Shown piece by piece: positions 25,929 through 34,794 of a stretch of DNA of 64,000 bases. The translations under genes and the position numbers were made by a program. This DNA comes from Desulfococcus multivorans (GTDB lineage: Bacteria; Desulfobacterota; Desulfobacteria; Desulfobacterales; Desulfococcaceae): the NCBI RefSeq assembly GCF_001854245.1, contig NZ_CP015381.1, forward strand, positions 3,631,001 to 3,695,000. The letters are read 5' to 3'. Numbering within the stretch: the stretch's first letter is position 1; every line of letters begins with the position of its first letter. A model generated the notes under the pieces. The model was not told the origin of the DNA. It ran no database searches and worked only from the letters and a program-made list of their open reading frames with translations.

Positions 25929-26684
25929 TTATCTTAAATTATTTGACAATTCAACAAGGTACGGCCGGAGGAGCTCATTCAAACGCGCGTATGCCCTGTC
26001 GGTGAGATGAAGCATGTCCTTTTCGAATTCAGGATGAATAAATCGATCTTTGCTCAAAACAGAATCGGCATCAATCACGGAAATGCGTTTATCCGTGATT
26101 TTCAAAAGGAAGCGATTTGTTTCCTGAATCGCGGCATCGATCTCCTGCGGCCAGATCAGGGATCTCACGAATCCCGGTTCTCCCGTCGGAAAAATCGTCA
26201 TCACAACGACAGCGATACCGTCGGCCTTGAGGGTTTGAATCATCTCGTAGAGGTTCGCTTTACACTCCGACAGGATACGCTTGCTGTTTTCCGGAAACAA
26301 TCCAATGGTTTTAAGATCATTCACCCCGGCCTGCAGGACAACTATATCCGGTGAACAGGACAACACATCCTTTTTCAGACGCAGCTTCAATTGTGCCGTC
26401 GTTTGTCCCGATAACCCCTTGTTGATGAAGGTACAACCGGCCACGTCAGGTTCGGGACGCCAACGGGCGATTCGCGAATCCCCGAAAAAGACGATCAACG
26501 GTCTCTTCCCGACGCGGCTCTCGACATCCTGTCCGCCGCCCCCTTTTTCCGACTCAAGCGGATCCAGTCTCAGGGCATTCAGCGCCTTGTAATAGACTAT
26601 CGCTTTTTGAAATAAATAATAATTTGTGACCAGGCTCAGACATAACACAACCCAAGGAAATATCATCAAAGGCCGTTTCAACAT
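25929..26684 (-). CDS. Membrane-anchored SGNH/GDSL-family hydrolase
   Basis: A 251-residue protein with an N-terminal membrane segment (residues 6-25, MIFPWVVLCLSLVTNYYLF) and an SGNH domain: block I IVFFGDSRIARW (Ser70), block II NKGLSGQTT, block III LQAGVND, and the terminal D-x-x-H in DMLHLTDRAY. All catalytic residues are present, so it is likely an active esterase or acetyl-transfer partner facing the periplasm. ATG 26684 (MLKRP) is preferred over ATG 26714, as a GGGGG-rich site precedes it. The stop lies 13 bp before the chimeric MBOAT/SGNH gene, which suggests a former O-acetylation unit. Confidence 0.8.
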   Translation of the reverse strand: MLKRPLMIFPWVVLCLSLVTNYYLFQKAIVYYKALNALRLDPLESEKGGGGQDVESRVGKRPLIVFFGDSRIARWRPEPDVAGCTFINKGLSGQTTAQLKLRLKKDVLSCSPDIVVLQAGVNDLKTIGLFPENSKRILSECKANLYEMIQTLKADGIAVVVMTIFPTGEPGFVRSLIWPQEIDAAIQETNRFLLKITDKRISVIDADSVLSKDRFIHPEFEKDMLHLTDRAYARLNELLRPYLVELSNNLR

Positions 26685-27230
26685 GTCAGCCCCCCATGGA
26701 AACAAAACATTCATGACCGCTTCGCAGCAACTTCAGGAAGGAGGCGTCAAGCGGTAATTGAAAACACCTCGGCAGAAGACTCTCTGAAAACAAGAGACCA
26801 CCCGCGATCCGGAAGGGGGTAAATCCGTATCGATAAACCCGTTTGGCAGCATAAAGACCTTTTGCGACTCTCGCGATATGCTGATATAAAAAACCGTTAA
26901 AAAAATCAAGCAGCAAAGAATAGAAATGAGCTAACCGATCAAGATAAACTAAAAAAATACAGACATCGCGGAATACAGATCATCCTGCAACGGTTGGACG
27001 GGATGGCCGGAAAAAAGCCACCGAATCGGGGGGAGAGGAAGGCCTTTTATGAGGGGTCCCGCCGGTTGACCGGCATCTGTCGCGGCGCGAAAAAGATGAT
27101 CGTCACGATATTACAGTACAAACCGGCGGGCATAGGATCAATTCGATATTGGCAAGCCCCGAAACGACATTCAAAACTCCGGGTCTTATTCATATTCGGC
27201 GATTTCAGGCATCATCGCCGGGGATGGATG
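26685..27230. other. Intergenic gap, about 545 bp, with IS-end-like remnant
   Basis: This gap separates the SGNH hydrolase from the first heparin-lyase-like gene. It holds the IS-end-like segment at 26824-26905 and otherwise no recognisable coding sequence. The region from 26930 to 27000 is AT-rich. I see no convincing tRNA, terminator or riboswitch. Confidence 0.5.
26824..26905 (+). mobile_element. Remnant resembling the IS1634-type right end
   Basis: About 60 bp align with the segment between the transposase stop and the right end of the IS at 182-2088 (about 1996-2056). Shared blocks are ATAAACCCGT, AAGACCTTTT, GACT, and TG.TGA.ATAAAA, in the same order and near-identical spacing. The inverted repeat itself is not clearly preserved. 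It is most simply a decayed end of a related element; no transposase sequence remains nearby. Confidence 0.5.
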
Positions 27231-28100
27231 CTATTGGCTCGATGACGCGCCCTTCAATCTCAGCGTATTCGGCGGTTCCATAAAAGAAGGCTCTACCGGG
27301 GCTGGTGCGCTGCCTTTCGGGGCGACCTCGGCATATGAAGAGTTGGAATCCCCGATTCTGATCTCATCATAATACACTGTAAGTCCACTAGATGTCTGAG
27401 AGTAAATTCCAATATGAAACCTCGGGCCTTTAGCATCATTCCAGCAGTTTATCCCATAATCATCTTTTACCAGCACGCCATCGACCCATACTTTAAAAAA
27501 TGGATTATTGTCAGCTCTGTAATCAAACTTGAAATGTATCACGATGTCATGCCACTTGCCGGGAGTGTAGGTTGCATAAGAGCTATGAACCCTGTCCTTG
27601 GAGGTATTTGTACACTTGGCAGAAACACCTTGTGTATAAATTCTCCATTGCCCTTGAGTGGGCGTGTAGAAAAACGTGCCGGTAGGTCCATTTGAAACGC
27701 TATTATCACAAGCATCCCCTGCGGAATGAAACTGCATTGTTGCACCGTGGTTGCTGGGCCTATAAGGCGTTTCAAAATCAGCAGGAAGATACAAGCTGTA
27801 TCCTATCCAAAACTCCTTATTGTAAGGAAAGTTCTGGATGTAGATGGGACTGTTTCTTGCGTTCAACAGAAGTTCAACATGGCTGTTGGATGTAGGGTAT
27901 GGCTTTTGAGTGAATTTATAACTTGAAGAACCGGCCCGTGCTTTTTCAGGTGAAACTTCAATAATATTTGTATACGGTTTCGGGTACCAGTCTGTCAGAG
28001 ACCACTCATTTTCACAGTCGTCGTAAAAAAGGACCGCAGACTGAGCGGGCGCCGCACAAAGCCATAGCAACATGACTGTAATACAGAAATACTTCTTCAT
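27231..28100 (-). CDS. Secreted heparin lyase I-like protein, copy 1
   Basis: A 289-residue protein with a signal peptide (FCITVMLLWLCAAPAQSA) and a jelly-roll of the heparin lyase I type: VLFYDDCENE, RAGSSSYKFTQKPYP, EFWIGYSLYLPADF, GATMQFHSAG, GKWHDIVIHFKFDYR, FFKVWVDGVLV and LTVYYDEIRIGD. Four or more cysteines may form disulfides. A Pro/Ala-rich tail ends the protein. Family members cleave sulfated or uronate polysaccharides, and the candidate catalytic His/Tyr lie in the GATMQFHS and VYYDEI segments. A paralogue follows on the same strand upstream, so this is a tandem duplication. Catalytic activity is not established. Confidence 0.75.
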   Translation of the reverse strand: MKKYFCITVMLLWLCAAPAQSAVLFYDDCENEWSLTDWYPKPYTNIIEVSPEKARAGSSSYKFTQKPYPTSNSHVELLLNARNSPIYIQNFPYNKEFWIGYSLYLPADFETPYRPSNHGATMQFHSAGDACDNSVSNGPTGTFFYTPTQGQWRIYTQGVSAKCTNTSKDRVHSSYATYTPGKWHDIVIHFKFDYRADNNPFFKVWVDGVLVKDDYGINCWNDAKGPRFHIGIYSQTSSGLTVYYDEIRIGDSNSSYAEVAPKGSAPAPVEPSFMEPPNTLRLKGASSSQ

Positions 28101-28267
28101 CAGATTCCCTCCGCGAACACAAAGCCGTAAATTCTGGTTTCGCCGTGTCTGACGGTCAGAACAATGATGCCTTCACCCTTGGACGACGGAAATGTGTTGA
28201 TGCCCTGGTAATTGTCCCAAATACGCCATCTCCTCATCGCCGTCCGCCATGACAAGGAGATGGCCAT
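28100..28267 (-). CDS. Possible 55-residue protein between lyase paralogues
   Basis: An open frame fills almost the whole gap between the two lyase-like genes: it starts at ATG 28267, just after AAGG downstream of the upstream gene's stop, and its TGA overlaps the next gene's ATG (TGATG). The product begins MAISLSWRTAMRRWRIW and has no recognised domain. The coupled start/stop argues for translation, but it could be the degraded end of a larger gene. Confidence 0.3.
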   Translation of the reverse strand: MAISLSWRTAMRRWRIWDNYQGINTFPSSKGEGIIVLTVRHGETRIYGFVFAEGI

Positions 28268-28272
28268 TTACC

Positions 28273-29145
28273 TTAGTTGGTAGAAATGACTTTCAATGTG
28301 GGTGGTGCCGGAGAAGAGCTTTCTGCCGGCGCCGCAGCCGCGCTGCCTTTCGGAGCGACCTCGTTGTAGGAAGACGTCTCATCTCCAACCCGAATTTCAT
28401 CATAATAGACTGTAATTCTACTGGATGAATTTCCATAAATTCCCATTTTAAAGTATGGCCCCATTGCATCATTATAACAGTTGGCACCTGTATCATTCGC
28501 TACCAGTTGGCCGTTCAACCACATCTTGAAAAAAGGACTTCCGCTATTAGTATAGTTATATCTGAAATTTAAAACAACATCATTCCATGCGCCCTTTTTG
28601 AACTGCGCCGTATAGGCCTTGGCACGACTCAAGTGACCATTGCTGCACCGGTCATCCGTAGCCCGGACAACGGTCCGCAGACCACCAACAGCACTATTTG
28701 TAAAGAACGACAAGCACGGCCCCATGGGTTGATCACAACTTTCCGTAGCCCCGTGGAACTGACTCATCGTCGCCCATTCATTCTTACTTTCGTTCGGGAA
28801 AACGAAATCATGCGGGATATATATGCTCCACCCCATCCAATATTCCTGACCGGTCAAGAAATTTCGCACTTGTGGGCTTGCAGTGAATCCGCGCAGGACC
28901 AGTTCAACCCTGTTTTGAGTACCGGGTGTGCCATAAGGCGCAAGAGAAAATTTATAACTTCTGCTTCCGGCACGCACCCTCTCACCTGAAACACTGAGAG
29001 AATTGGCGCCGCCATCACCGACGTTCGACCAATCCGACGAGGTATTCGGCGCATTTTCAGCATCATCATAGAATATAACTCTTGCAAACGCATGTTCTGC
29101 AATAAGCATCAACATCAACAGGGCCACGGTCATTACCTTTTTCAT
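28273..29145 (-). CDS. Secreted heparin lyase I-like protein, copy 2
   Basis: A 290-residue paralogue of the protein at 27231-28100, with a signal peptide (VALLMLMLIAEHAFA) and the same motif order: VIFYDDAENA, RAGSRSYKFSLAPY, EYWMGWSIYIPHDF, ATMSQFHGA, GAWNDVVLNFRYNY, FFKMWLNGQLV and ITVYYDEIRVGD. The tail is rich in Ala, Ser and Pro. The two copies share the core but differ in loops and tails, which suggests an old duplication with divergent substrate or location. It sits within the polysaccharide locus, so a role in processing the locus product is the natural guess. Confidence 0.75.
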   Translation of the reverse strand: MKKVMTVALLMLMLIAEHAFARVIFYDDAENAPNTSSDWSNVGDGGANSLSVSGERVRAGSRSYKFSLAPYGTPGTQNRVELVLRGFTASPQVRNFLTGQEYWMGWSIYIPHDFVFPNESKNEWATMSQFHGATESCDQPMGPCLSFFTNSAVGGLRTVVRATDDRCSNGHLSRAKAYTAQFKKGAWNDVVLNFRYNYTNSGSPFFKMWLNGQLVANDTGANCYNDAMGPYFKMGIYGNSSSRITVYYDEIRVGDETSSYNEVAPKGSAAAAPAESSSPAPPTLKVISTN

Positions 29146-29395
29146 TGAAAACTCCTTAAACTTGTATTGTATTTGATTTACAGTGGCCGGAGGTTACAGA
29201 AACGGTTGTCCAAAAACGAGGAATTATTTCACATTTTCCGTCAAATCGTCATCCGGATCGGGTTTGTAACCGATTACGGGATTAATCTGCCTTTCAGCTC
29301 GACAGAAATTTTTGATTTGCCTATTGGAGCCCAGTTTTCGATCTTCAGGATGGTGACCGGGAAGCGATATCGGAAGAGAATGACCGAAGCCCTGG

Positions 29396-29953
29396 TCATT
29401 TGGTAAGCGTTTTCAGGATTTTTGCCGGATTTCCGGCAACAAGGGTATTTTCAGGAACATTTTTTGTGACAACGGAATACGCCGCAACAATGGCATTTTC
29501 GCCAATCTCCACGCCCTTGAGTATCAGGGCGTTCATTCCCACCCAGACGTTGTCGCCGATGATAATCGGAGCGCTGTTCGGCGTTTTTCGCCTCTCGATG
29601 ACATCTATGGAAATCCGGTGAGAATCATTGTCCACTATTTTGGTGCCTGGCCCAAACATACAAAAACGGCCGATAGTGACTTTCGTTCTACAGTGAATCA
29701 TGGTGCCATTTAAATTGCAGTTATCACCTATGCGAATCACGGCATCTTCACAATGGGTTTGAAGCCCTGTTCTATAGGGCTCACCATCGGGAAATGATTT
29801 TAAGCTCACATTATTTCCAATAATGATCTGGCCGATATTTTTAACAACAACCCGATTTCCTTTAATTCGATTTCCATATTTTACACCATATGCTTTTAAT
29901 TTTAATCTCAAACCAATTCTATAGAACAGCTTAGCTGGTATATTTAACATCAT
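29396..29953 (-). CDS. Hexapeptide-repeat acyltransferase
   Basis: A 185-residue left-handed beta-helix enzyme. Hexad repeats run from about residue 40 to 175 (IIIGNNVSL, VIRIGDNCNLNGTMIHC, VTIGRFCMFGPGTKI, PIIIGDNVWVGMNALILKGVEIGENAIVAAYSVVT). The W in GDNVWVG and the C-terminal VPENTLVAGNPAKILK are typical of sugar O-acetyltransferases. The putative catalytic His is in NDSHRI. It likely transfers an acyl group from acyl-CoA to a sugar of the polymer precursor. Either of the two first Met codons could be the start. Confidence 0.85.
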   Translation of the reverse strand: MMLNIPAKLFYRIGLRLKLKAYGVKYGNRIKGNRVVVKNIGQIIIGNNVSLKSFPDGEPYRTGLQTHCEDAVIRIGDNCNLNGTMIHCRTKVTIGRFCMFGPGTKIVDNDSHRISIDVIERRKTPNSAPIIIGDNVWVGMNALILKGVEIGENAIVAAYSVVTKNVPENTLVAGNPAKILKTLTK

Positions 29954-30079
29954 TATTCAATACTCATCTCAACTTTTGGCGTTCAGAAACCGTTGCCGCG
30001 GGAAAATGCTCAGGCCCTTTTCGCTTCATCCTAAAAAATAACCAATGCTGTCTTCCGCTGTTGGGCACCCAACTGATTA

Positions 30080-31048
30080 TCAATACCGAAAGGTCGCGGA
30101 TGTCGTGACAACATCACTGATATTTTGTATTTTGCCTCGCCGAATCAGATTCATTCCATCAACAAGCTTATAGAAGTGCATTCGCACTTTCCCGATTCTT
30201 CGCGCAGGCCCTTGGTATAAGATCGGATAACCCAATTCACGCAATCGATCCACAGCAATCATCTCGATCATCTGCCGAATTTGTGGGGCCATTCGGGTTT
30301 CATATTTTCGTGTATTGTTTCGGACGATGAAAGCCTTGCCCTTTGCATCACCACTGGTGTCTGAAGGTCGTAAAAGTGTGAGCATAGCACTATCGAAACC
30401 AACACCGATAAATTCGCATATGATCTGAAGTTCCCGCTTTGGGTTTTTTAAAATGTTCTCATAGGTGACCTCGAGATATCCTTTAATACCTTTACCGTCG
30501 GTTCTCGCTTTGTCCACGTAATCCACCCAGCGTTGAGCTGCCCGCAGCATATTTTTATTCCAGGTATGATGGAGTGACAGACAATAATCCCGGACATCGC
30601 GAATGATGTGGATAATACGTGCATCGGGGTATATTTTTTTGATGAGCGGTATCTGAACAAGGTATGATGGCGTTTTATCCCCCCAGATCACATCCGAATC
30701 TCTATCATTTTCAGTCTGAGATCGAATCAGCCCTTCAAACACACCCGCAGTATCATAGGTTCTACAGTTTTGATACCAATCCGATGCTGTTACCAACCGA
30801 TTCAACTTCAAATAATTGCGCATATAACGCAATTTGAGATTCTTATGATAAAACGCTTTAAATCGCTGATAGTCGCTGAGATCCCCATAATTCTGCCAAT
30901 GTTGATACCAGAAAGGAAGGAATACGGTTTCCATGGTATCGATATAGATCTTTGGATGCCGGTTCAACAGATTGCGCAATAATTTCGTACCGGAACGTGG
31001 CATACCAACAATAAACAGTGGTCCATGATTCGTGACAAAGTAATCCAT
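30080..31048 (-). CDS. Sulfotransferase
   Basis: A 322-residue PAPS-dependent sulfotransferase. LFIVGMPRSGTKLLRNLL (residues 11-28) is the 5'-phosphosulfate loop and IIRDVRDYCLSLHHTW (from about residue 148) is the 3'-phosphate-binding region. ATG 31048 was chosen because AAGGAAAA lies upstream and the PSB loop then falls in its usual place; the frame is open for 19 further codons without a matching signal. The likely acceptor is a hydroxyl or amino group on a sugar. It sits between an acyltransferase and a GT4 gene. A second sulfotransferase lies at 36159-36971. Confidence 0.85.
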   Translation of the reverse strand: MDYFVTNHGPLFIVGMPRSGTKLLRNLLNRHPKIYIDTMETVFLPFWYQHWQNYGDLSDYQRFKAFYHKNLKLRYMRNYLKLNRLVTASDWYQNCRTYDTAGVFEGLIRSQTENDRDSDVIWGDKTPSYLVQIPLIKKIYPDARIIHIIRDVRDYCLSLHHTWNKNMLRAAQRWVDYVDKARTDGKGIKGYLEVTYENILKNPKRELQIICEFIGVGFDSAMLTLLRPSDTSGDAKGKAFIVRNNTRKYETRMAPQIRQMIEMIAVDRLRELGYPILYQGPARRIGKVRMHFYKLVDGMNLIRRGKIQNISDVVTTSATFRY

Positions 31049-31076
31049 TTTGTATTTTCCTTCAGATTGATCCGGT

Positions 31077-32258
31077 TCAGGGCCTGAAAGCCTTATCCAC
31101 TGCACCGGAAAAACTCAAAGATGCCGTTTCGATATCATTTTTTGACTGTTCAGCGCCCATTTTTAGCTTAAGATACAAATTCGGATTTTTCAAAGCCAGT
31201 GTCAACGCCTCGGCCAACGATTCATAGTCGTTGGTTTTAAACAGCAGCCCGTTATGTCGGTCCTTTATCAGGTAAGGAAATGGACCGCTGTCGGGTGCCA
31301 CAACAGGCACCCCCATAAAAATGCTTTCCATTGCCGTCATGCACCGTGCCTCGGTGGCTTCGTTTGAATCTTCCCATACGCTTCGGGTCGGCGTCACCAC
31401 AACAAAGCTGCTTTCAATAATTCTGAACACGTCTTTGTGCGGAACAGGGTCTCTGAAGTGAACACGGTCGGTCAGGTTGTCTTCGGCCACCCGCCTTTTC
31501 AGGTCTTCGAGATCCTTGCCCGTTCCCACGTAAAGAACACAAGCGGATGTCTGCTCCGCACCGAGTGCTTTAAAGGCTTGATAAAGATCAAAAACGCCTT
31601 TACTTTTCTCAATTCTTCCGATGTAGGAGATTGTAGGTCCTACGCTCGGAGCGACAAATGCGAATGTATTTTCGTTTCTGACGGCCGACGCTTCGAATGA
31701 TATATCGAATTGAATGACTTTATCCGGCGGCAATCCCATTCCCATCAGCTGATCTCTCAGATATGGGCCGTGACAAATGACGGCTTTTGATTTCATCATG
31801 CAGAACCTGTCCAGGGTATCCGTCAATCTCCTGAGTCCATCCTTCCGAGGCTTTATAAGGGTTTCATGCCGGGAATGAATCAATAGCCTGGAAAATATTG
31901 CAGCATATAAAAAACTTGCCCATAGCATTGCACCGGAGCGACCGCATATGATTCTATCCGGCCTGAATTTAAGCATCAGGATCACTGTTCTCAGAAAACT
32001 CATAAGTCCCAGAACAGCGGCGACGACGGCTTTGGCATTATTGGATCGATATGGAAAAACATAGGCTTCGATATTCTTCTTTTTCATCCGTTTAGGCCGA
32101 TGCGACGCAGACAAAAGCAGAATCGGTTCCATCTTGATGTAATTGGCCAGCAGATCGGCAAGAAAAGCATCCGGTCCACTTTTATCGATTTCACCGCTGG
32201 CGATGATTCTCGACAACTGCTCGATGACATCTCCGTTTTTAATATACAGATAGCGCAT
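31077..32258 (-). CDS. Glycosyltransferase family 4-like protein
   Basis: A 393-residue GT-B protein. The donor half shows TISYIGRIEKSKGVFDLYQAFKAL, VLYVGTGKDLEDLKRRV, VTPTRSVWEDSNEATEARCMTAMESIFMGVPVVAPDSG, the last an E-x-type donor motif with an acidic insertion before it. It contains no signal peptide and acts at the cytoplasmic face. The start gives MRYLYIKNGDV, a common GT opening. It is directly followed on the minus strand by the sulfotransferase, 28 bp away, which suggests co-transcription. Sugar unknown. Confidence 0.8.
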   Translation of the reverse strand: MRYLYIKNGDVIEQLSRIIASGEIDKSGPDAFLADLLANYIKMEPILLLSASHRPKRMKKKNIEAYVFPYRSNNAKAVVAAVLGLMSFLRTVILMLKFRPDRIICGRSGAMLWASFLYAAIFSRLLIHSRHETLIKPRKDGLRRLTDTLDRFCMMKSKAVICHGPYLRDQLMGMGLPPDKVIQFDISFEASAVRNENTFAFVAPSVGPTISYIGRIEKSKGVFDLYQAFKALGAEQTSACVLYVGTGKDLEDLKRRVAEDNLTDRVHFRDPVPHKDVFRIIESSFVVVTPTRSVWEDSNEATEARCMTAMESIFMGVPVVAPDSGPFPYLIKDRHNGLLFKTNDYESLAEALTLALKNPNLYLKLKMGAEQSKNDIETASLSFSGAVDKAFRP

Positions 32259-32330
32259 ACGATGTTACCTTACTTATCCTTCGGCCTTCGTTCTCCCGCC
32301 CCGGCCCATGAATACCGAAAATTGAATTGT

Positions 32331-33554
32331 TCATTTCAAATTCTGGTAATAAGTCTGTTCAACACTGTCGGCAATGATCCCATAGGTTCGATTCCGAAAC
32401 ACCCACCGTCTTCCCCTTTGCCCCATTATTGCATTGATTTCCGGGTGCTTCAGCAGATATACAACGGCGTTAGCGAATTGACTTTCCTCATAGGGCACGC
32501 AGAGCCCGCCGCCGCTTTCCGTGATAACGCGTTTTTGCTCCGGATGGTCGTTGGCCACAACCGATTTGCCCAGCGCCATATATTCGATCAGCTTTGTGGG
32601 TGACGTGGAATTGAGTATCGGCGTGGGATAGAACGGGGAGAGGCAGACATCCGCATTCCTGACGATTTCCATGGCTTTTTGTCGCTCCAGAAACCCCGTA
32701 AAAACAATGGCGTCGAGAATGCCCAGACGTCGGGCTTCTCGTTTCAGTATGCGGATGTCTTCATCCGTCTCGCCCGCCCCGATCAGATAGAGCTTCGCGT
32801 TGGGGATATCTTTCAGGACCATGGAAAAAACCCTGACCAGGAAATCTATTCTTCTCAGTTTCATTAACGTACCCAGATAGATGATCCGAGGTTCTCCATC
32901 GACCTCGGCGGTATCCCGCTCAACAGGCTCGGCCTGAAATCGGTCCGCTTCAAAGCCCATGGGCACGGCAGTCATTTTTTCTCCGGCAATGCCACAGGCC
33001 TGGATATCCTTTTTCATCTGTTCGCTCTGAACGAACACATGATCTGCATAGACCATAATGATCTTATAGAGCAAAAACCGGTAAAGCATGCCGCGAATCA
33101 GGTACACGATGGGATATCTTGCGGCTTTGATACGGATCTCATACAGCGAGGCCTCGGCAAAAGGATAGGAAAGCCAGTAAAAATATTTCCTGTTGCATAT
33201 CCTGGCCGCCGCCAGATACAGCACCGCCGTTAAAAAACGGTCTTTGACCTGGATGATATCATAAGGCTTCCTGAACAACAGGCGCGTGCATGCAAGATTA
33301 TGCAGAAATCCAAGCAGGTGCTTGTGCAAACGGTGAAGAAAGCTTGTCCCGTTGTCCGTGGGACCCACCCAGACATCGCCGCCCTGCCACCGGGTCTGCC
33401 GGCCTTTATTGCAATCCGCCTGAGACTGCAGCACCCAGTCGATTTCATGTCCTCTCCCGGCCATTTCCTTCCCGAACAGGACGGCGACATCGACTCTGAA
33501 AGGCGGAAACTGGTCCCGCGCCACAAACAATATCTTCAATGGCTTCTGTTTCAT
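32331..33554 (-). CDS. Glycosyltransferase family 4 protein
   Basis: A 407-residue GT-B protein. The acceptor half starts ILFVARDQFPPFRVDVAVLFG, and the donor half has RIIYLGTLMKLRRIDFLVRVFS, LIGAGETDEDIRILKREARRLG, and SPFYPTPILNSTSPTKLIEYMALGKSVVA with a G-K-S-V-V-A donor tail. A hydrophobic stretch near residue 130-155 may make it membrane-associated. Specificity unknown. It is separated from the next glycosyltransferase gene by about 90 bp. Confidence 0.85.
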   Translation of the reverse strand: MKQKPLKILFVARDQFPPFRVDVAVLFGKEMAGRGHEIDWVLQSQADCNKGRQTRWQGGDVWVGPTDNGTSFLHRLHKHLLGFLHNLACTRLLFRKPYDIIQVKDRFLTAVLYLAAARICNRKYFYWLSYPFAEASLYEIRIKAARYPIVYLIRGMLYRFLLYKIIMVYADHVFVQSEQMKKDIQACGIAGEKMTAVPMGFEADRFQAEPVERDTAEVDGEPRIIYLGTLMKLRRIDFLVRVFSMVLKDIPNAKLYLIGAGETDEDIRILKREARRLGILDAIVFTGFLERQKAMEIVRNADVCLSPFYPTPILNSTSPTKLIEYMALGKSVVANDHPEQKRVITESGGGLCVPYEESQFANAVVYLLKHPEINAIMGQRGRRWVFRNRTYGIIADSVEQTYYQNLK

Positions 33555-33646
33555 GATTCAACCGGCTTTTTCAAAGTGACATCAACAAGCCGTCCGTCGC
33601 CGGACGGCCGTGAAGCGTATCGGCAGGAAGTCCCGCTGCAAGGCTG

Positions 33647-34789
33647 TCATCCGCAGGATTCCCGTACCAGATCGTAGAGTTTCCGGCCCGCAGCGCCCCA
33701 GTTGAGTCGTTCGGAATATTCCCTGAACGAAGAGAGGGACAGCGCGTCGTATTCCTGCCGCGATGATATCAATCTCTCAATATAATCGCAGTATTGTTCG
33801 GGAGCGGCATCCAATGGAAACGTCCGGCCGTTCTTGCCGTCCTGAACGACTGTTGGAATCCCCCCGACGTTTGTTGCCAATGAAGGCAACCCGAAGGAAC
33901 TGGCCTCGGCAAAGACCAGACCATAGCATTCAGCCCGCGAGGGGAGGATGAAGAAATGGGACTCGCTCATCAGTCGATCAAACGTTCTTCTGCCTTCTTC
34001 GGTTTTTTTCGACAAAAATCCATAGGACTTGACAAAGGACGGCAGACGGATCCCCGGATCACAACCGACAAGGTGCAATTCGGACCGGATCCCGCGTTGA
34101 TTCAGCAGCTCGACAACCTTTAAAGCGAGTTCGCCGCCTTTTCTGATCCAATCCACGCCCACAAACAACAGTTTGCAGATATCGAAATGTTTGCCTTGGA
34201 CAAGGGTCTCGATATCCTGCATGTTGCGGTTGCAGTTGATATTGGCGCCGAAGGGAATCACCTTGACCTTTGCCGGATCGACGTCATAATGTTGTATCGC
34301 CGTGTTTGCGGCCCACTCGGAGGCATAAAGCGCCAGACGGCATTTTGACAGGGCCGACTGTTCCATCCGGTTCCCGTCCCTGATGCTTTCGGCGCACAGG
34401 TTGCTGAAGCCCGGATAAAAATCGATCATGCCGGCAAAGGTCGCATCGGTCCAGAAAACGATGGGTTTCCTGGTTTCCAGATAGGCAATGGGCATCGTTC
34501 CCGGACTGAACACCAGATCGCAGTCCATCGATTTGAGGGCGACCGCCACCTGATCGGCGTAGTTTTTCAGGACTGCCGGCTCGCGATCGAGAAGATATTT
34601 CCTGGATAGCAATTTGGAATACAGGGCTTTTTTAAACCTGAATCCGCGAGGAGGGTCCGCCTGCTTTAAATTGGCGATGATCTCCGTCTGGAAGCCGGAA
34701 TCCTGGAGCGCCCCGAGGATATGGGTGCCGAGCCCCGACCAGGCATGAACGTCCGATGAATTATAGGTTGTGACATAAGCGGTTCTCAT
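33647..34789 (-). CDS. Glycosyltransferase family 4 protein
   Basis: A 380-residue glycosyltransferase. ATG 34789 lies 5 bp after the stop of the polymerase-like gene, with a GGGA-type site, and begins MRTAYVTTYNSSDVHAWSGLG, a GT4 N-terminus with the acceptor loop W-S-G-L-G. The donor side carries KLLFVGVDWIRKGGELALKV and FFILPSRAECYGLVFAEASSFGLPSLA with an intact E-x7-E. The frame is open for about 59 codons further upstream, but that part lies inside the preceding gene. Sugar unknown. Confidence 0.85.
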   Translation of the reverse strand: MRTAYVTTYNSSDVHAWSGLGTHILGALQDSGFQTEIIANLKQADPPRGFRFKKALYSKLLSRKYLLDREPAVLKNYADQVAVALKSMDCDLVFSPGTMPIAYLETRKPIVFWTDATFAGMIDFYPGFSNLCAESIRDGNRMEQSALSKCRLALYASEWAANTAIQHYDVDPAKVKVIPFGANINCNRNMQDIETLVQGKHFDICKLLFVGVDWIRKGGELALKVVELLNQRGIRSELHLVGCDPGIRLPSFVKSYGFLSKKTEEGRRTFDRLMSESHFFILPSRAECYGLVFAEASSFGLPSLATNVGGIPTVVQDGKNGRTFPLDAAPEQYCDYIERLISSRQEYDALSLSSFREYSERLNWGAAGRKLYDLVRESCG

Positions 34790-34794
34790 TCCCG

